Positions 34,439-43,539 are shown, counted from the stretch's first letter. The stretch: DNA of 64,000 nucleotides from Caenimonas aquaedulcis (GCF_015831345.1 NZ_JADWYS010000001.1:1436118-1500117), one strand, 5' to 3'. Translations and numbers: made by a program. Notes: generated by a model from the letters alone, not told the origin.

Positions 34439-34560
34439 GCCATCGCCTTCTCGCGCGCGGCCAGGCTGCGCGCCCACATTTCGCGCTGCAGCTCTTCATC
34501 GTCACGGTCGTCGAAGCGGTCGGCCCAGACCTGCGACATCGAATCTTTTTCGGCGGACAT
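34357..34560 (-). CDS. small hypothetical protein
   Basis: A 67-residue hydrophilic protein with many charged residues (FDDRDDEELQREMWARSLAAREKAM), probably helical. I do not recognise it. It overlaps the end of the UdgX gene on the other strand by 82 bases. AAGGGG lies before its ATG and a CCTACG element reads toward it from 34620-34615, about 55 bases upstream, followed by a TCTAGGAT -10-like block. This supports it as a real, stress-class gene. Confidence 0.62.
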   Translation of the reverse strand: MSAEKDSMSQVWADRFDDRDDEELQREMWARSLAAREKAMAQPFKNFSFDDLKPSTEREGPSVASEK

Positions 34561-34691
34561 TGCAACCCCTTGTATTGGATGGAAACGATCCTAGAAGGCT
34601 GCAACACGCCGATGCGTAGGACCACGCCGCCAGGGGCCCTCAGCCGCAGGACGGCAAGGCCCGTTCTCCGGGCCCGTCGATCGTCCGCGAA

Positions 34692-35504
34692 TCAGTCGAA
34701 CATGTCCGGCTGCGTCTGCACGAGCCGGCCCCAGATCGGCTGGAAATGCAGCCACCCGATGTATTCGCTGCCCACGTGCTCGCGGCTGTAGCGCGCCTTG
34801 TCGGGCGGCACGAGCTTGGGCGCGATGCCCGTGGCGTCGATCATCAATTGCTGGCGGCAGCAGCGTTCCAGCGCGATGAACCAGAAGGCCGCCGCCTCGA
34901 TGCTGTGGCGGCTGCAGGTGAGCAGGCCGTGGTTCTGGTGGATCGCCGCCTTGACGCCCTTGAACCAGTCGGCGATCTTCAGGCCCGCGCCCTCCTCCAC
35001 CGCCACCTTGCCGCCTTCGGCGGTGATGACGACGTGGTCCTCGTAGAACACCGCCGCGTCCTGCGTGATCGGCTCCAGCTTCTTGCCGAGCGCCGCGAAC
35101 GCAACCCCGTAGACGGTGTGCGCGTGGCACATGGCGACGATGTCCGGGTGCGCCTCGTGCACCGCCGCGTGCAGCACGAAGCCTGCGCGGTTCACAGCGT
35201 AGTCGCCCTCCACCACCTTCCCGGCGTGGTCCACGAGGATCAGGTTGGAGAGGTTCACCTGCGCGAAATGCACCGCCATCGGGTTGGTCCAGTACAGGTG
35301 GGGCCGCTCGGGGTCGCGCACGGTGAGATGGCCGGCGAATCCGTAGTCGAGGCCCTCGAGCGCGAAGGCGCGGCATGCGGCGACAAGGCGCTCCTGCCGG
35401 TGCCGGCGCTCCAGTGCCGGGGTATCGAACACCGGCACCTCCGGGAATTTCAACCCCGGCTGCTCCGGCTGGTAGATCGACTCGCGTTTCACCTTGTCCA
35501 GCAT
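34692..35504 (-). CDS. class II aldolase/adducin family protein
   Basis: A 270-residue protein with the class II aldolase fold. The zinc-binding HAHTVYG (HxH) near residue 130 and the NHGLLT His near 195 are present, as is the GHLTVRDPE loop after AFALEGLDYGFAGH. Members cleave sugar phosphates or decarboxylate hydroxy-acids; close homologues beside transporters act in catabolism, but no pathway is evident here. The start at 35504 is supported by AAAGGAG. Divergent from the EamA gene. Confidence 0.88.
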   Translation of the reverse strand: MLDKVKRESIYQPEQPGLKFPEVPVFDTPALERRHRQERLVAACRAFALEGLDYGFAGHLTVRDPERPHLYWTNPMAVHFAQVNLSNLILVDHAGKVVEGDYAVNRAGFVLHAAVHEAHPDIVAMCHAHTVYGVAFAALGKKLEPITQDAAVFYEDHVVITAEGGKVAVEEGAGLKIADWFKGVKAAIHQNHGLLTCSRHSIEAAAFWFIALERCCRQQLMIDATGIAPKLVPPDKARYSREHVGSEYIGWLHFQPIWGRLVQTQPDMFD

Positions 35505-35582
35505 GGCGTGCTCCTTTGGCTCAGGCCGCCATCGTAAATCCAAGGGGGCGGACCGGGTGGCGATCCCGGACAATCCCCTCGC

Positions 35583-36521
35583 ATGGCCGCCACCGCTTCG
35601 TTCCTGTCTTACGCGTGGATTCCCATCGTCCTGTGGGCATCGCTCGCGCAGACCGCGCGCAATGCCGCCCAGCGCTCGCTGGTGGCGCAGGCGGGCACGC
35701 TCGGGGCCACGCTCGCCCGCTTCCAGTACGGCCTGCCCTTCGCGGCGATCTGGGTCGCCGTGCTGCATGCGCTGCCGGCGACGGCCGCGGCGATCCCGCG
35801 CTTCGGCGCCGCCTACTTCGGCTGGCTGATGCTGGGCGCCATGGGCCAGCTCGCGGCCACCGCGTTCATGCTGGCGGCGATGAAGCAGCGCAACTTCGTG
35901 ATCGGCGTCGCGTACTCCAAGACCGATGCGCTGCAGGTCGCCCTCTTCGGCGCGGTATTCCTGGCGGAGTTGCCCGGCTGGCTGACGATGCTCGCGATCG
36001 GCCTGGCCACCGCGGGGGTCGTGATGCTTTCCCTGCCGCAAAAACCGGGCGCCTCGCCCGCAGGAGAAGTGCGCGCGTTCGGCGGCCTCGCGGCGCTCCT
36101 GGGCCTGGCCTCGGGCGCGGGGTTCGCGTTTTCCGCGGTGGGCTACCGCGGTGCCGCGCTGCAGCTGCCGGGCGTATCGCCCTGGTTGATCGGCGCATGG
36201 GGCGTGCTGTGGGCGCAGGCCGCGCAGACGCTGGTGCTGGGCGGCTGGCTCGCGGTGAAATCGCCCGACGCCCTGCGGGCCACGGCGCGTGCATGGCGCG
36301 TCTCGGTGATCGCCGGACTCGCGGGGGCGCTCGCGTCCATCGGGTGGTTCACGGCCTTCGCGCTCACGACGGCGGCGAACGTGCGCGCGCTCGGCATGGT
36401 CGAGGTGGTGTTCAGCTACCTCGTCTCGCGCAGGTTCCTCAAGGAGAAACTCTCGCGGCTCGAGCAGGCCGGCCTGCTCCTCGTCCTCGCGGGCGTCATC
36501 GCCCTCTGCGCGCAGATCTGA
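35583..36521 (+). CDS. EamA/DMT-family transporter
   Basis: A 312-residue inner-membrane protein with ten hydrophobic segments in two five-helix halves (EamA repeats; the second begins near residue 160 with FGGLAALLGLASGAGFAFSAVGYRG). DMT-type transporters carry small metabolites, amino acids or nucleotides; no substrate can be given. It is divergent from the aldolase gene, 78 bases apart. Confidence 0.87.
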   Translation: MAATASFLSYAWIPIVLWASLAQTARNAAQRSLVAQAGTLGATLARFQYGLPFAAIWVAVLHALPATAAAIPRFGAAYFGWLMLGAMGQLAATAFMLAAMKQRNFVIGVAYSKTDALQVALFGAVFLAELPGWLTMLAIGLATAGVVMLSLPQKPGASPAGEVRAFGGLAALLGLASGAGFAFSAVGYRGAALQLPGVSPWLIGAWGVLWAQAAQTLVLGGWLAVKSPDALRATARAWRVSVIAGLAGALASIGWFTAFALTTAANVRALGMVEVVFSYLVSRRFLKEKLSRLEQAGLLLVLAGVIALCAQI

Positions 36522-36635
36522 CGCCCATCGCGCATGAGCCGCGTTCGTACGCGCGGAGACAGCGGCTACCTACACGGCCCTGCCGGGTCCTCGGCCACGA
36601 TGACCCCCATATTTCAACTGTAGGGAGTTACCAGC

Positions 36636-36890
36636 ATGTCCATCATCGGAACCATCGTCGTCGGCTTCATCGTCGGCCTTCTTGCGCGCGCCCTGAAGCC
36701 GGGCGACGACCGCATGGGCCTCATCCTGACCACGCTGCTCGGCATCGCCGGCGCCTTCCTCGCGCGCTATGCCGGCTCGGCGCTCGGCCTGTACAACGCC
36801 AACGAGCCCGCCGGCTGGATCGCCTCGGTGATCGGCGCGATGGTGCTGCTGGTCATCTACGGCCTGGTGCGCGGCCGCCGCCGTATCTGA
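36636..36890 (+). CDS. GlsB/YeaQ/YmgE family stress-response membrane protein
   Basis: An 84-residue protein with three hydrophobic segments and the family pattern (IGTIVVGFIVGLLARALKPG..., LGIAGAFLARYAGSALG, SVIGAMVLLVIYGLVRGRR). It is often called transglycosylase-associated, though its activity is undefined; it is induced in stress. GGGAG precedes the ATG. A CCTACA element is at 36569-36574, 62 bases upstream, and a strong terminator follows. Confidence 0.92.
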   Translation: MSIIGTIVVGFIVGLLARALKPGDDRMGLILTTLLGIAGAFLARYAGSALGLYNANEPAGWIASVIGAMVLLVIYGLVRGRRRI

Positions 36891-36907
36891 GGACGGGCGC
36901 CAATGCA

Positions 36908-36938
36908 ATGTGGCGCCCCGGGGCGCCACATTTTTTTT
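36908..36938 (+). terminator. strong intrinsic terminator
   Basis: ATGTGGCGCCCC / GGGGCGCCACAT is a perfect twelve-base self-complementary block followed by eight T, ending the GlsB-type gene and protecting against the convergent gene at 36958. Confidence 0.88.
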
Positions 36939-36957
36939 GTCGCCGCGACAGGCGGCT

Positions 36958-37266
36958 TCAGCGGGAGGCCGCGTTGCGCTTGCGCGTGGCGGCGGCTTTC
37001 TTCGCGGAGGCGGAACGCTCTTCCGCCGAACGCGATGCCGATGCACGGCCGCCGGCCTTGCCGCCCTTCTTCGACGGGCTCGTGTCCATCGCTTTGCCGC
37101 GGCCGGAGCCGCTCTTCTTGCCGCCGCCGGTTTCCTTGTTCACCGTGGCCCACGCGCGGGCTTCGGCTTCCTTCGCCCCGACGCCCCGCTTTTCGTAGCC
37201 TTTCTCGATGTGCTCGGCCTGGCGCTTCTGCTTGTCGGTGTAGGCGGATTTGTCTCCACGTGGCAT
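36958..37266 (-). CDS. small basic stress-type protein (often named plasmid stabilization protein)
   Basis: A 102-residue basic protein. The N-terminal half (MPRGDKSAYTDKQKRQAEHI...EARAWATVNKETGGG) is conserved in many proteobacteria; the C-terminal half is Lys/Ala/Ser-rich. The common name plasmid stabilization protein is not supported by any plasmid function here. GGAG upstream of 37266 sets the start. A CCTACG element lies 61 bases upstream (37332-37327) with a TCTAGATT block after it. Confidence 0.78.
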   Translation of the reverse strand: MPRGDKSAYTDKQKRQAEHIEKGYEKRGVGAKEAEARAWATVNKETGGGKKSGSGRGKAMDTSPSKKGGKAGGRASASRSAEERSASAKKAAATRKRNAASR

Positions 37267-37342
37267 GGCATTTCTCCAATTAAGATGAGGATTCCCCGAA
37301 TCTAGAACCCGCCTCCCCGGCCTTCGCGTAGGAAATTTCCCC

Positions 37343-38278
37343 ATGAAGCTGACATCCGACATTCGCGGGGTGATGCCCATCGCGCCCACGCCCTTCCTCG
37401 AGGATGGCGCCATCGACACCGCGTCGATCGACAAGCTCACCGACTTCTACCTCGCCTGCGGGGCGACGGGCATCACGGTCCTCGGCCAGCTGGGCGAGGC
37501 GCCCAAACTCGAACACGCGGAGTCGGTGGACATCGCGACGCGCATGATCCGGCGCGCGTCGAACCTGCCGGTGGTCGTGGGCGTATCGGCGCCCGGCTTC
37601 GCAGCCATGCGCGCGCTGACGCGCGACGTGATGGACGCGGGTGCGGCCGGCGTGATGATTGCCCCGCCCAACACCTTGCGCACCGACGAGCAGATCGTCG
37701 GCTACTACAAGCAGGCGGCCGAAGCGATCGGCGCGGACGTCCCGTTCGTGCTGCAGGACTATCCCCTCACGTTCACGGTGCAGATGACACCCGCCGTCGT
37801 GCGCCGCATCGTCCAGGAGGTGCCCTCGTGCGTGATGCTCAAGCATGAAGACTGGCCGGGGCTGGAGAAGATCAGCACCCTGCGCGGCTGGGAACGCGAA
37901 GGCACGATGCGCCACATCTCCATCCTCTGCGGCAACGGCGGCCTGTTCCTGGATTACGAGATGGAGCGCGGGGCGGACGGCGCCAACACGGGCTATGCCT
38001 TCCCGGACATGCTGTGCGATGTCGTACGGCTTTCCGCCTCCGGGCAGCGCGAGGAAGCGCACGACCTCTTCGACGCGCACCTTCCCTTGCTGCGCTACGA
38101 GCAGCAGCCGGGCGTCGGCCTGGCTGTACGGAAGTACATCATGATGCGCCGCGGCCTGCTGTCGAGCGCCGCGCAACGCAAGCCTGCGGCCGTCCTGACG
38201 GCCGCCGCGCGCACCGAAGTGGACCACCTGCTGCAACGCCTCGCGCGCCACGACCGCCGCGCGGCCTTCGTGAACTAG
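37343..38278 (+). CDS. dihydrodipicolinate synthase family protein
   Basis: A 311-residue TIM-barrel of the DapA/NanA/KDG-aldolase family. The GxxGE loop reads LGQLGEAPKLEH, the Schiff-base Lys is in CVMLKHEDWPG and the Tyr in LQDYPLTF. Housekeeping DapA is near 292 residues and has TTGE, so this is probably a catabolic aldolase or decarboxylase of the family. It starts with AGGAAATTTCCCC before ATG 37343. Confidence 0.87.
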   Translation: MKLTSDIRGVMPIAPTPFLEDGAIDTASIDKLTDFYLACGATGITVLGQLGEAPKLEHAESVDIATRMIRRASNLPVVVGVSAPGFAAMRALTRDVMDAGAAGVMIAPPNTLRTDEQIVGYYKQAAEAIGADVPFVLQDYPLTFTVQMTPAVVRRIVQEVPSCVMLKHEDWPGLEKISTLRGWEREGTMRHISILCGNGGLFLDYEMERGADGANTGYAFPDMLCDVVRLSASGQREEAHDLFDAHLPLLRYEQQPGVGLAVRKYIMMRRGLLSSAAQRKPAAVLTAAARTEVDHLLQRLARHDRRAAFVN

Positions 38279-38340
38279 CGCACAGCGCCGGTCGGCACGA
38301 GTTGCCCCACGAACGGCGCCCACCGTGGCAAACTGGCGCC

Positions 38341-38754
38341 ATGGGATTTGCTGTTTCCATCACCCGCTTCACGCAGTATGTCCAGGTCGCCGTCCAGGGA
38401 CCGGCGGACATCAAGAGCTTCGTCGAGCTCATCGAGCGCCTGCGCGAAGACACCGCGTTCTGGTCGGACCGCAAGGTGCTCGTGGACCTGCGCGGCGTCG
38501 AAGGCGAGCTCGCGCCGGCCGAGCAGATCTTCCTGGGCGAACTGGTCGCGCGCGACCTGCAGCACATCGACAAGATCGCTTCCGTCGTGCCGCCCGAGCG
38601 CCTCACCCGCAAGAGCGAGAGCGCCGCGCAGGAAGCAGGCATGCGGCTGCGCGTGTTCTCGTCCCGCCAGGAGGCGCTCATCTGGCTCACGGTCACCCCC
38701 GTGGTCGAAATGCAGGGCGCGAGCGACTTCTCCCAACTCGATTCGGGCCTGTAG
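38341..38754 (+). CDS. STAS/SpoIIAA-like protein
   Basis: A 137-residue soluble protein with an alternating strand-helix pattern (VSITRFTQYVQVAVQG, KVLVDLRGVEGELAPAEQIFLGELVAR, KIASVVPPERLT, LRVFSSRQEALIWL) that fits the SpoIIAA/CRAL-TRIO-like STAS fold. Proteins of this type may bind lipids or regulators; role unknown. It is 17 bases upstream of a small membrane protein and probably shares its transcript. Confidence 0.75.
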   Translation: MGFAVSITRFTQYVQVAVQGPADIKSFVELIERLREDTAFWSDRKVLVDLRGVEGELAPAEQIFLGELVARDLQHIDKIASVVPPERLTRKSESAAQEAGMRLRVFSSRQEALIWLTVTPVVEMQGASDFSQLDSGL

Positions 38755-38771
38755 CGCCACGCGGAGCTGCC

Positions 38772-39095
38772 ATGCACCAGCTTGCTTTCGGCACTCTGCT
38801 CTACCGGTACTTCTTCTTCGGCTGGCTGTTCAAGGACGCGAGCCGCGGGAGCATGCTCGAACGCGCCGCGGCGTGGCGGTACAACAAGGAGCGGTCGCAC
38901 TGGCTGCTGACCTACATGCGCCGCTGGCTGTGGTGCGGCGCCCTGCTCTACGGCCTGGGCATCGTGATCGAGATGCTGCTGCAGGAGCCCGCGCTCTCGG
39001 CGATCTTCTATATCCCGAGCGCGCTGACCGTGTCGGTCAACGCGGTGATCGGTGCCGCCTGGGTCGGCTTCCGCGCGCTGCCCGGCCCGTTCTGA
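38772..39095 (+). CDS. small membrane protein
   Basis: A 107-residue protein with an N-terminal cytoplasmic or interfacial region (LLYRYFFFGWLFKDASRGS, AAWRYNKERSHWLL) and two membrane segments (about 52-70 and 78-100). Family not recognised; similar short proteins occur in Burkholderiales. GGAGCTGCC precedes the ATG. Confidence 0.72.
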   Translation: MHQLAFGTLLYRYFFFGWLFKDASRGSMLERAAAWRYNKERSHWLLTYMRRWLWCGALLYGLGIVIEMLLQEPALSAIFYIPSALTVSVNAVIGAAWVGFRALPGPF

Positions 39096-39104
39096 GCAAC
39101 CCCG

Positions 39105-39566
39105 TCAATACGAGTTGATGAGCAGGTTGGCGATGATCCCCGTGGCCAGCGCCACGAGCAGGTAATCCCCCGCGTCGTCGCGCACCCACTGGTAGCCGTA
39201 CGGCGGCGCGTAGAGCTGGCGCTCACGCCAGTCGTTCACGTAGTACGCACGCTGGCGGTATTGCCACGGCAGGACGTCGCCGCGCCGGTAGGACCCGTGC
39301 CCGGCCCATTGGCCGCGCCACTGGGCTTGCGGCGCGTAGGAGCGCTGCTGGTACTGCGGATGCTGGTACTGGGGCTGGTACTGCCGCTGCTGGTACTGCG
39401 GCTGGCGGTACTGCGGCTGCTGGTGTTGCGGCTGCTGCCACTGGCGCTGCGCCTGGCCCCGATGCTCGTGGCGATCGGCGCGACCATGGTCCTGCGCGAG
39501 CGCGAGCGACGAAAAGCCCAGCGCTGCGGCTGCGAAAACTGTACTGGCGATGACGGTCGATTTCAT
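39105..39566 (-). CDS. RcnB-family exported protein (Gln/Tyr-rich)
   Basis: A 153-residue exported protein with signal peptide (cleavage near SSLALAQ), a Gln/Tyr/Pro-rich low-complexity stretch (repeats of PQYQQ type, residues 40-80) and the conserved RcnB end: RRGDVLPWQYRQRAYYVNDW and a terminal hydrophobic segment LLVALATGIIANLL. E. coli RcnB is a periplasmic protein that modulates Ni/Co efflux; most homologues are uncharacterised. The C-terminal segment is the one found as a remnant at 26110-26236. Confidence 0.85.
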   Translation of the reverse strand: MKSTVIASTVFAAAALGFSSLALAQDHGRADRHEHRGQAQRQWQQPQHQQPQYRQPQYQQRQYQPQYQHPQYQQRSYAPQAQWRGQWAGHGSYRRGDVLPWQYRQRAYYVNDWRERQLYAPPYGYQWVRDDAGDYLLVALATGIIANLLINSY

Positions 39567-39706
39567 GATGAACTCCCTTTCGACTTTGCTAGGACTTCAT
39601 CGTGCGCCGCCCAGGTGTCGCCCGTGCAATGGTGGGGTAGCGGCAGTGCAAAGCCTGGTATCGACATGTACCTCGCTGCAGAGCCGCATCCTGTACGCTT
39701 CGCGTC

Positions 39707-41071
39707 GTGAATGATTCCCCCGCACCCGCGCCGCGTCCGCTCTGGCGCAGTTTCCTGGCTTTCCTCGGCCCCATGCTCGTGGCCAACATCCTGCAGTCGC
39801 TCTCCGGGACGATCAACAGCGTGTTCGTCGGCCAGCTGCTGGGCACGCAGGCGCTCGCCGCCGCGTCCGGCATCTTCCCCATCGTGTTCTTCTTCATCTC
39901 GCTGGTGATCGGGGTCGGCGCGGGCGCGTCCGTGCTGATCGGCCAGGCCTGGGGCGCGAAGGAGCCGCACAAGGTGAAAGCCATCGCCGGCACGGCGCTG
40001 TCGCTGGGCCTGCTGCTCGGATTGCTAGTGGCGCTGTTCGGGGGCACCTTCACCGAGGCGATGCTGCGCCTGTTGAAGACACCGCCGGACATCATGCCGA
40101 TCGCGGTGGGCTATGCGCGAACGATGATGCTCGCGATGCCCGGCCTGCTCGTCTTCATCCTGCTCACGCAGCTGATGCGCGGCGTGGGCGACACGCTCAC
40201 GCCGCTCTATGCGCTGCTGCTGTCGACCTCGGTGTCGTGCATCATGACGCCCGCCTTCATCCAGGGCTGGTGGGGCCTGCCCCGGCTGGGTGTGACGAGC
40301 GCCGCTGTCGCCTCCATCATCGCCTTCGTGGCGGCGCTGCTGTTCCTCGCGTGGATCATGCGCAGGCGCCACCACCCGCTCGCGCCCGACATGGAGCTGC
40401 TGCGCGCGTTGCGGTTGAATCCCCGCCTGCTGCGGCTGGTCATGCGGATCGGGCTTCCGACGGGCGTGCAGATGATCGTGCTGTCCGTCGCGGAAATCGT
40501 GCTGCTCTGGCTTGTCAACGGCTTCGGCTCCGACGCCACCGCGGCGTACGGTGCCGTGAATCAGGTCGTGAACTACGTGCAGTTTCCCGCGATGTCGATC
40601 GCCATCACGGCGTCGATCCTCGGGGCGCAGGCCATCGGCGCGGGGCACGCGGACCGCCTGGGCGCCATCGCGCGCATGGGGCTGAAGCTGAACGTGGTCA
40701 TCACCGGCACGCTGGTCGTGCTGGGCTACCTTTTCTCGCGCTACCTCGTGGGCGCGTTCGTCACGAGCGCGCCGGTGATCGAGATCGCGCAGACGCTGCT
40801 GCACATCATGCTGTGGGGCTGCGTCGTGTTCGGGTTCGCATCGGTGCTGAGTGGCGTGATGCGCGCCAGCGGGTCGGTGCTCGTGCCCACGGGCATCTCG
40901 GTGCTGTGCATCGCGCTGATCGAACTTCCGTCCGCCTGGCTGCTCAGCCATCGCTTCGGCCTGAACGGCGTCTGGATGGCCTACCCGATCGCCTTCGTCG
41001 CGATGCTGGCGTTCCAGTCGGCGTACTACAACCTCGTGTGGCGCAAGAAGAAGATCGAGCGCCTGGTGTGA
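39707..41071 (+). CDS. MATE-family efflux transporter
   Basis: A 454-residue protein with twelve hydrophobic segments in two halves (RSFLAFLGPMLVANILQSLSG, then LRLVMRIGLPTGVQMIVLSV for the second half) and a short basic end. MATE proteins export cationic drugs or metabolites using Na+ or H+. The start is the GTG at 39707, as no ATG precedes the first helix suitably. It ends three bases before the stop of the convergent AstE-like gene. Confidence 0.92.
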   Translation: MNDSPAPAPRPLWRSFLAFLGPMLVANILQSLSGTINSVFVGQLLGTQALAAASGIFPIVFFFISLVIGVGAGASVLIGQAWGAKEPHKVKAIAGTALSLGLLLGLLVALFGGTFTEAMLRLLKTPPDIMPIAVGYARTMMLAMPGLLVFILLTQLMRGVGDTLTPLYALLLSTSVSCIMTPAFIQGWWGLPRLGVTSAAVASIIAFVAALLFLAWIMRRRHHPLAPDMELLRALRLNPRLLRLVMRIGLPTGVQMIVLSVAEIVLLWLVNGFGSDATAAYGAVNQVVNYVQFPAMSIAITASILGAQAIGAGHADRLGAIARMGLKLNVVITGTLVVLGYLFSRYLVGAFVTSAPVIEIAQTLLHIMLWGCVVFGFASVLSGVMRASGSVLVPTGISVLCIALIELPSAWLLSHRFGLNGVWMAYPIAFVAMLAFQSAYYNLVWRKKKIERLV

Positions 41072-41074
41072 GCT

Positions 41075-42010
41075 TCACTCGAGGGGCCGCGTGAGGTAGA
41101 CGGCTTCGCGCCCCACGATCGCGGCGCGCGCGGGCATGAAGATCGTGCAGTCTTCGCACACCGCGCGGATCTCGTCGGGACCGTCGGTGGCGATGAGCTC
41201 GCCCATCGCGAAGGTCTCGCCGCCCACCACGGGGCGCACGAAGCGAAAGCTCTCCGTGCGGATGACGGGGGTCACCAGCAGTTCGAAGCGCCGCGGCTTC
41301 GACACGTTGCCCGGTGAATCCACGGGGGCGATGAGGCCGAAGTGCGCGAGGAAACGCAGTGTCACGTCGGTCGCCAGGTCTGCCGCGGACTGCGCGAAGT
41401 GCTGCCCGCACTCCACCACCAGCGCCACGCCGCCCGACTCGGTGCCGTGCGCCCCATGCTGGATGAGCGGCGCGCCGGTGGTCATGCCCTTGGGCATCAC
41501 GAGGTGGATGTCCGGCTGGCCGATGGCGAGCGCCGCGGCGCCATTTCGCGCGAACCCGGGGTAGACCCAGAACGGTGCCACCGCGTGGGAAGTCGAGTGG
41601 ATGTCCAGGATGTGGTCGGCCGCCGACACCACGGGCCGCAGCTCCCTCGCCCGCCGCAGTTCGGGGCTGTCCTGGCTGCCGTCCAGCCACTCCGGCGACC
41701 AGATCCGGTTCAGGTTGTGCACCAGCTGGCGGCTTGCGAAGGGCTGGGCCCGGTCGAAGGATTCATAGGCGGCGACGTTGGCGAAGGAGACGGTGAGCGT
41801 GCCCGCCTGCGGACGGATGCCGCGATCGAGGAGATGGGTCGCGGCGACCATGCCGCAGATCTCGTTGCCGTGCGTCAGGGCGTTGACCAGGACGTGGGGG
41901 CCGGGACGCCCGGATTCGAAGCGGTGGACATAGTCGATGCCGGTGTTTCCCTCCCGGTAGGCGCTGAGGTCGCGGGGCAGAACTTCGAAAAGGGGCAAGG
42001 ATTCGGTCAT
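41075..42010 (-). CDS. succinylglutamate desuccinylase/aspartoacylase family protein
   Basis: A 311-residue zinc amidohydrolase of the AstE/ASPA family. HGNE at 47-50 gives two zinc ligands, DIHSTSH the third His, and VVECGQH the catalytic Glu. A C-terminal beta domain of about 80 residues follows. Members remove acyl groups from N-acyl amino acids; no arginine-degradation genes are near, so the substrate is open. Confidence 0.88.
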   Translation of the reverse strand: MTESLPLFEVLPRDLSAYREGNTGIDYVHRFESGRPGPHVLVNALTHGNEICGMVAATHLLDRGIRPQAGTLTVSFANVAAYESFDRAQPFASRQLVHNLNRIWSPEWLDGSQDSPELRRARELRPVVSAADHILDIHSTSHAVAPFWVYPGFARNGAAALAIGQPDIHLVMPKGMTTGAPLIQHGAHGTESGGVALVVECGQHFAQSAADLATDVTLRFLAHFGLIAPVDSPGNVSKPRRFELLVTPVIRTESFRFVRPVVGGETFAMGELIATDGPDEIRAVCEDCTIFMPARAAIVGREAVYLTRPLE

Positions 42011-42124
42011 GTGTGTGAAAAAAGAGCCAGAAATGCCGCTGGCGGCGGCTGAAACATCTAGTTACTATACGGGAACAGCAAGAATGAAGCACTGATTTTG
42101 TTGGCGCACCCAGGAGTTTTCGCC

Positions 42125-42835
42125 ATGAGCCTCATCAACCGCCTTCTCGGCCGCAATGCGAACGCGACGCGAACGACGCAGCCACCGCATTCACAACCGC
42201 ACTCGCATTCGCAGTCGCCGTCCGTTCCGCACTCGCAGATCTCGTCGGTGCAGTCGCAAATGTCGCCCCACGCCGTCGCGACGCAAAACGCGACCCGGCG
42301 CGAACTGTTGCGCGTGGTCCTGCGCGACACGCTCACGCGCCACGGCATCCCCACCTCCTGGATCACCGCCGAAATGCTCGTCGCCACTTCGCGGCTGCGC
42401 GAGCCCGGCATTCACTGGAGGCTGTCGATCAAGCACTGGGACGAGCGCCTGATGACCCACACGGTCGCGTTGCAGAACAACATGATCAAGCGGGTGATGT
42501 CCTTCGACCCGCTGGCCACCAACTGGCTCATGGGGATTTCCTGGCAGTTCGCGCTGGACGATGAGTCCGCCTGCCCGCCGATGCCGCATCCGGGCATCTG
42601 GACGGCCGAGCCGCACCGCCCGGTGGAAGTGGCGCCGGTCGCGCTGACGGTGGGCGGTTCGGGCGACGTGATTTCGGGCCCTGTCGTGATCGGCCACGCC
42701 GACCCTGCCGCGACCGCGCGCGAGGACCTCGAGAAGCTCTTCGCCATCCGCGACGCCGACCGCCTCCACAACAGCCAGGCCGGCTCGCCGCACACCTTCG
42801 CACCCACCGAACCGTCGAAGCTCGAGCGTCTCTAG
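42125..42835 (+). CDS. hypothetical protein with His/Ser/Gln linker
   Basis: A 236-residue protein: short basic start (MSLINRLLGRN), a His/Ser/Gln/Pro-rich linker (19-50, repeats such as HSQPHSHSQS), then a folded part (LRVVLRDTLTRHGIPTSWITAEML..., GIHWRLSIKHWDERLM, FDPLATNWLMGISWQFAL) unknown to me and a disordered acidic end. Conserved in Comamonadaceae-like genomes as hypothetical, as far as I can judge. AGGAG precedes the ATG at 42125. The linker might bind metal through its His, but there is no direct evidence. Confidence 0.7.
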   Translation: MSLINRLLGRNANATRTTQPPHSQPHSHSQSPSVPHSQISSVQSQMSPHAVATQNATRRELLRVVLRDTLTRHGIPTSWITAEMLVATSRLREPGIHWRLSIKHWDERLMTHTVALQNNMIKRVMSFDPLATNWLMGISWQFALDDESACPPMPHPGIWTAEPHRPVEVAPVALTVGGSGDVISGPVVIGHADPAATAREDLEKLFAIRDADRLHNSQAGSPHTFAPTEPSKLERL

Positions 42836-42901
42836 CAGCGCGCGGCGCGGTCGCGCTACCATCCGTACCCATCGGTTCAACACAATGACGACGGAGGGCC
42901 C

Positions 42902-43045
42902 ATGGCCAATCGCGACCAGCACAAAGACAAGATGCAAAAAAAGCCCAAGAAGGACACAAGCCTGCCCAAGACGCCCGGCACCTCGGACCGCCCCACGCCG
43001 CCGATGACGGTGGTGCTGCCGAAGGGCAAGGAAAAGTACAAGTAA
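42902..43045 (+). CDS. very small Lys-rich protein
   Basis: A 47-residue frame with GGAGGGCCC before its ATG: MANRDQHKDKMQKKPKKD then a Pro/Thr-rich end closing in PKGKEKYK. No hydrophobic segment. The strong ribosome site and a basic, low-complexity composition like other small stress-type proteins nearby support it as a gene. Confidence 0.6.
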   Translation: MANRDQHKDKMQKKPKKDTSLPKTPGTSDRPTPPMTVVLPKGKEKYK

Positions 43046-43065
43046 GCAGGCACCGCACCGGCCGC

Positions 43066-43539
43066 TCAGCCGGTGACGTCCTCGATCATGTCGACGACCA
43101 GGTGGATGCCCTTGGAGACGAGCAGGATGTCGCCGCCGGCACTCACGTATTCATAGCCATTGGGCGGGGGCGGGAGCTTGGCGACGACCGCTTCGGGCGC
43201 GGGATGCGCTTCCACGGCTTTCTGCAACGACTGCCCGACGGCCCAGTAGCGGCCCTTCACGGGGGCGGCGCAGGTCTTGCCTGAACGCTCGAGACCGGGA
43301 GGGCAGTCCTTGGCCTTCGCATAGCGCTGGGTGAACGCCTTGCGCGCTTCCTTCTTGTGCTCCTCGGTGAAGAAGCCGCCGAGCTTGACGCCGTAGTTCA
43401 CCGGGGCGGCGGGCTTGGCTGCGGGGGCGGAAGCGGCCGCTGCGGGCTTGTCGCCGGTAGCGGCCATCGCGGGACCGGCGGAAGCCAGCAGGCACGCTGC
43501 GGCCAGCGCAAGCGCGAGGGATGATCGGGAAAATTTCAT
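43066..43539 (-). CDS. RcnB-like exported protein (copy B)
   Basis: A 157-residue exported protein: signal peptide ending SAGPAMAA, Ala/Pro-rich linker, then a domain shared with the neighbour at 43622: KDCPPGLERSGKTCAAP, RYWAVGQSLQKAV, LPPPPNGYEYV and a closing hydrophobic helix. The Cys pair (DCPPGL...TC) and the GYxYV...ILLV end are RcnB-like. A CCTACA element reads toward it from 43605-43600, 61 bases upstream of the start. Confidence 0.78.
   Translation of the reverse strand: MKFSRSSLALALAAACLLASAGPAMAATGDKPAAAASAPAAKPAAPVNYGVKLGGFFTEEHKKEARKAFTQRYAKAKDCPPGLERSGKTCAAPVKGRYWAVGQSLQKAVEAHPAPEAVVAKLPPPPNGYEYVSAGGDILLVSKGIHLVVDMIEDVTG

Noticed and set aside
36614..36628. TGTAGGG just before the GlsB ATG as another CCTACA element on the minus strand
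   Set aside because: No minus-strand gene starts nearby and the bases form the GlsB ribosome site.
36958..37266. Plasmid maintenance function for the 102-residue basic protein
   Set aside because: The customary name has no support here: no plasmid gene, partner or operator is adjacent, and the promoter element suggests stress regulation.
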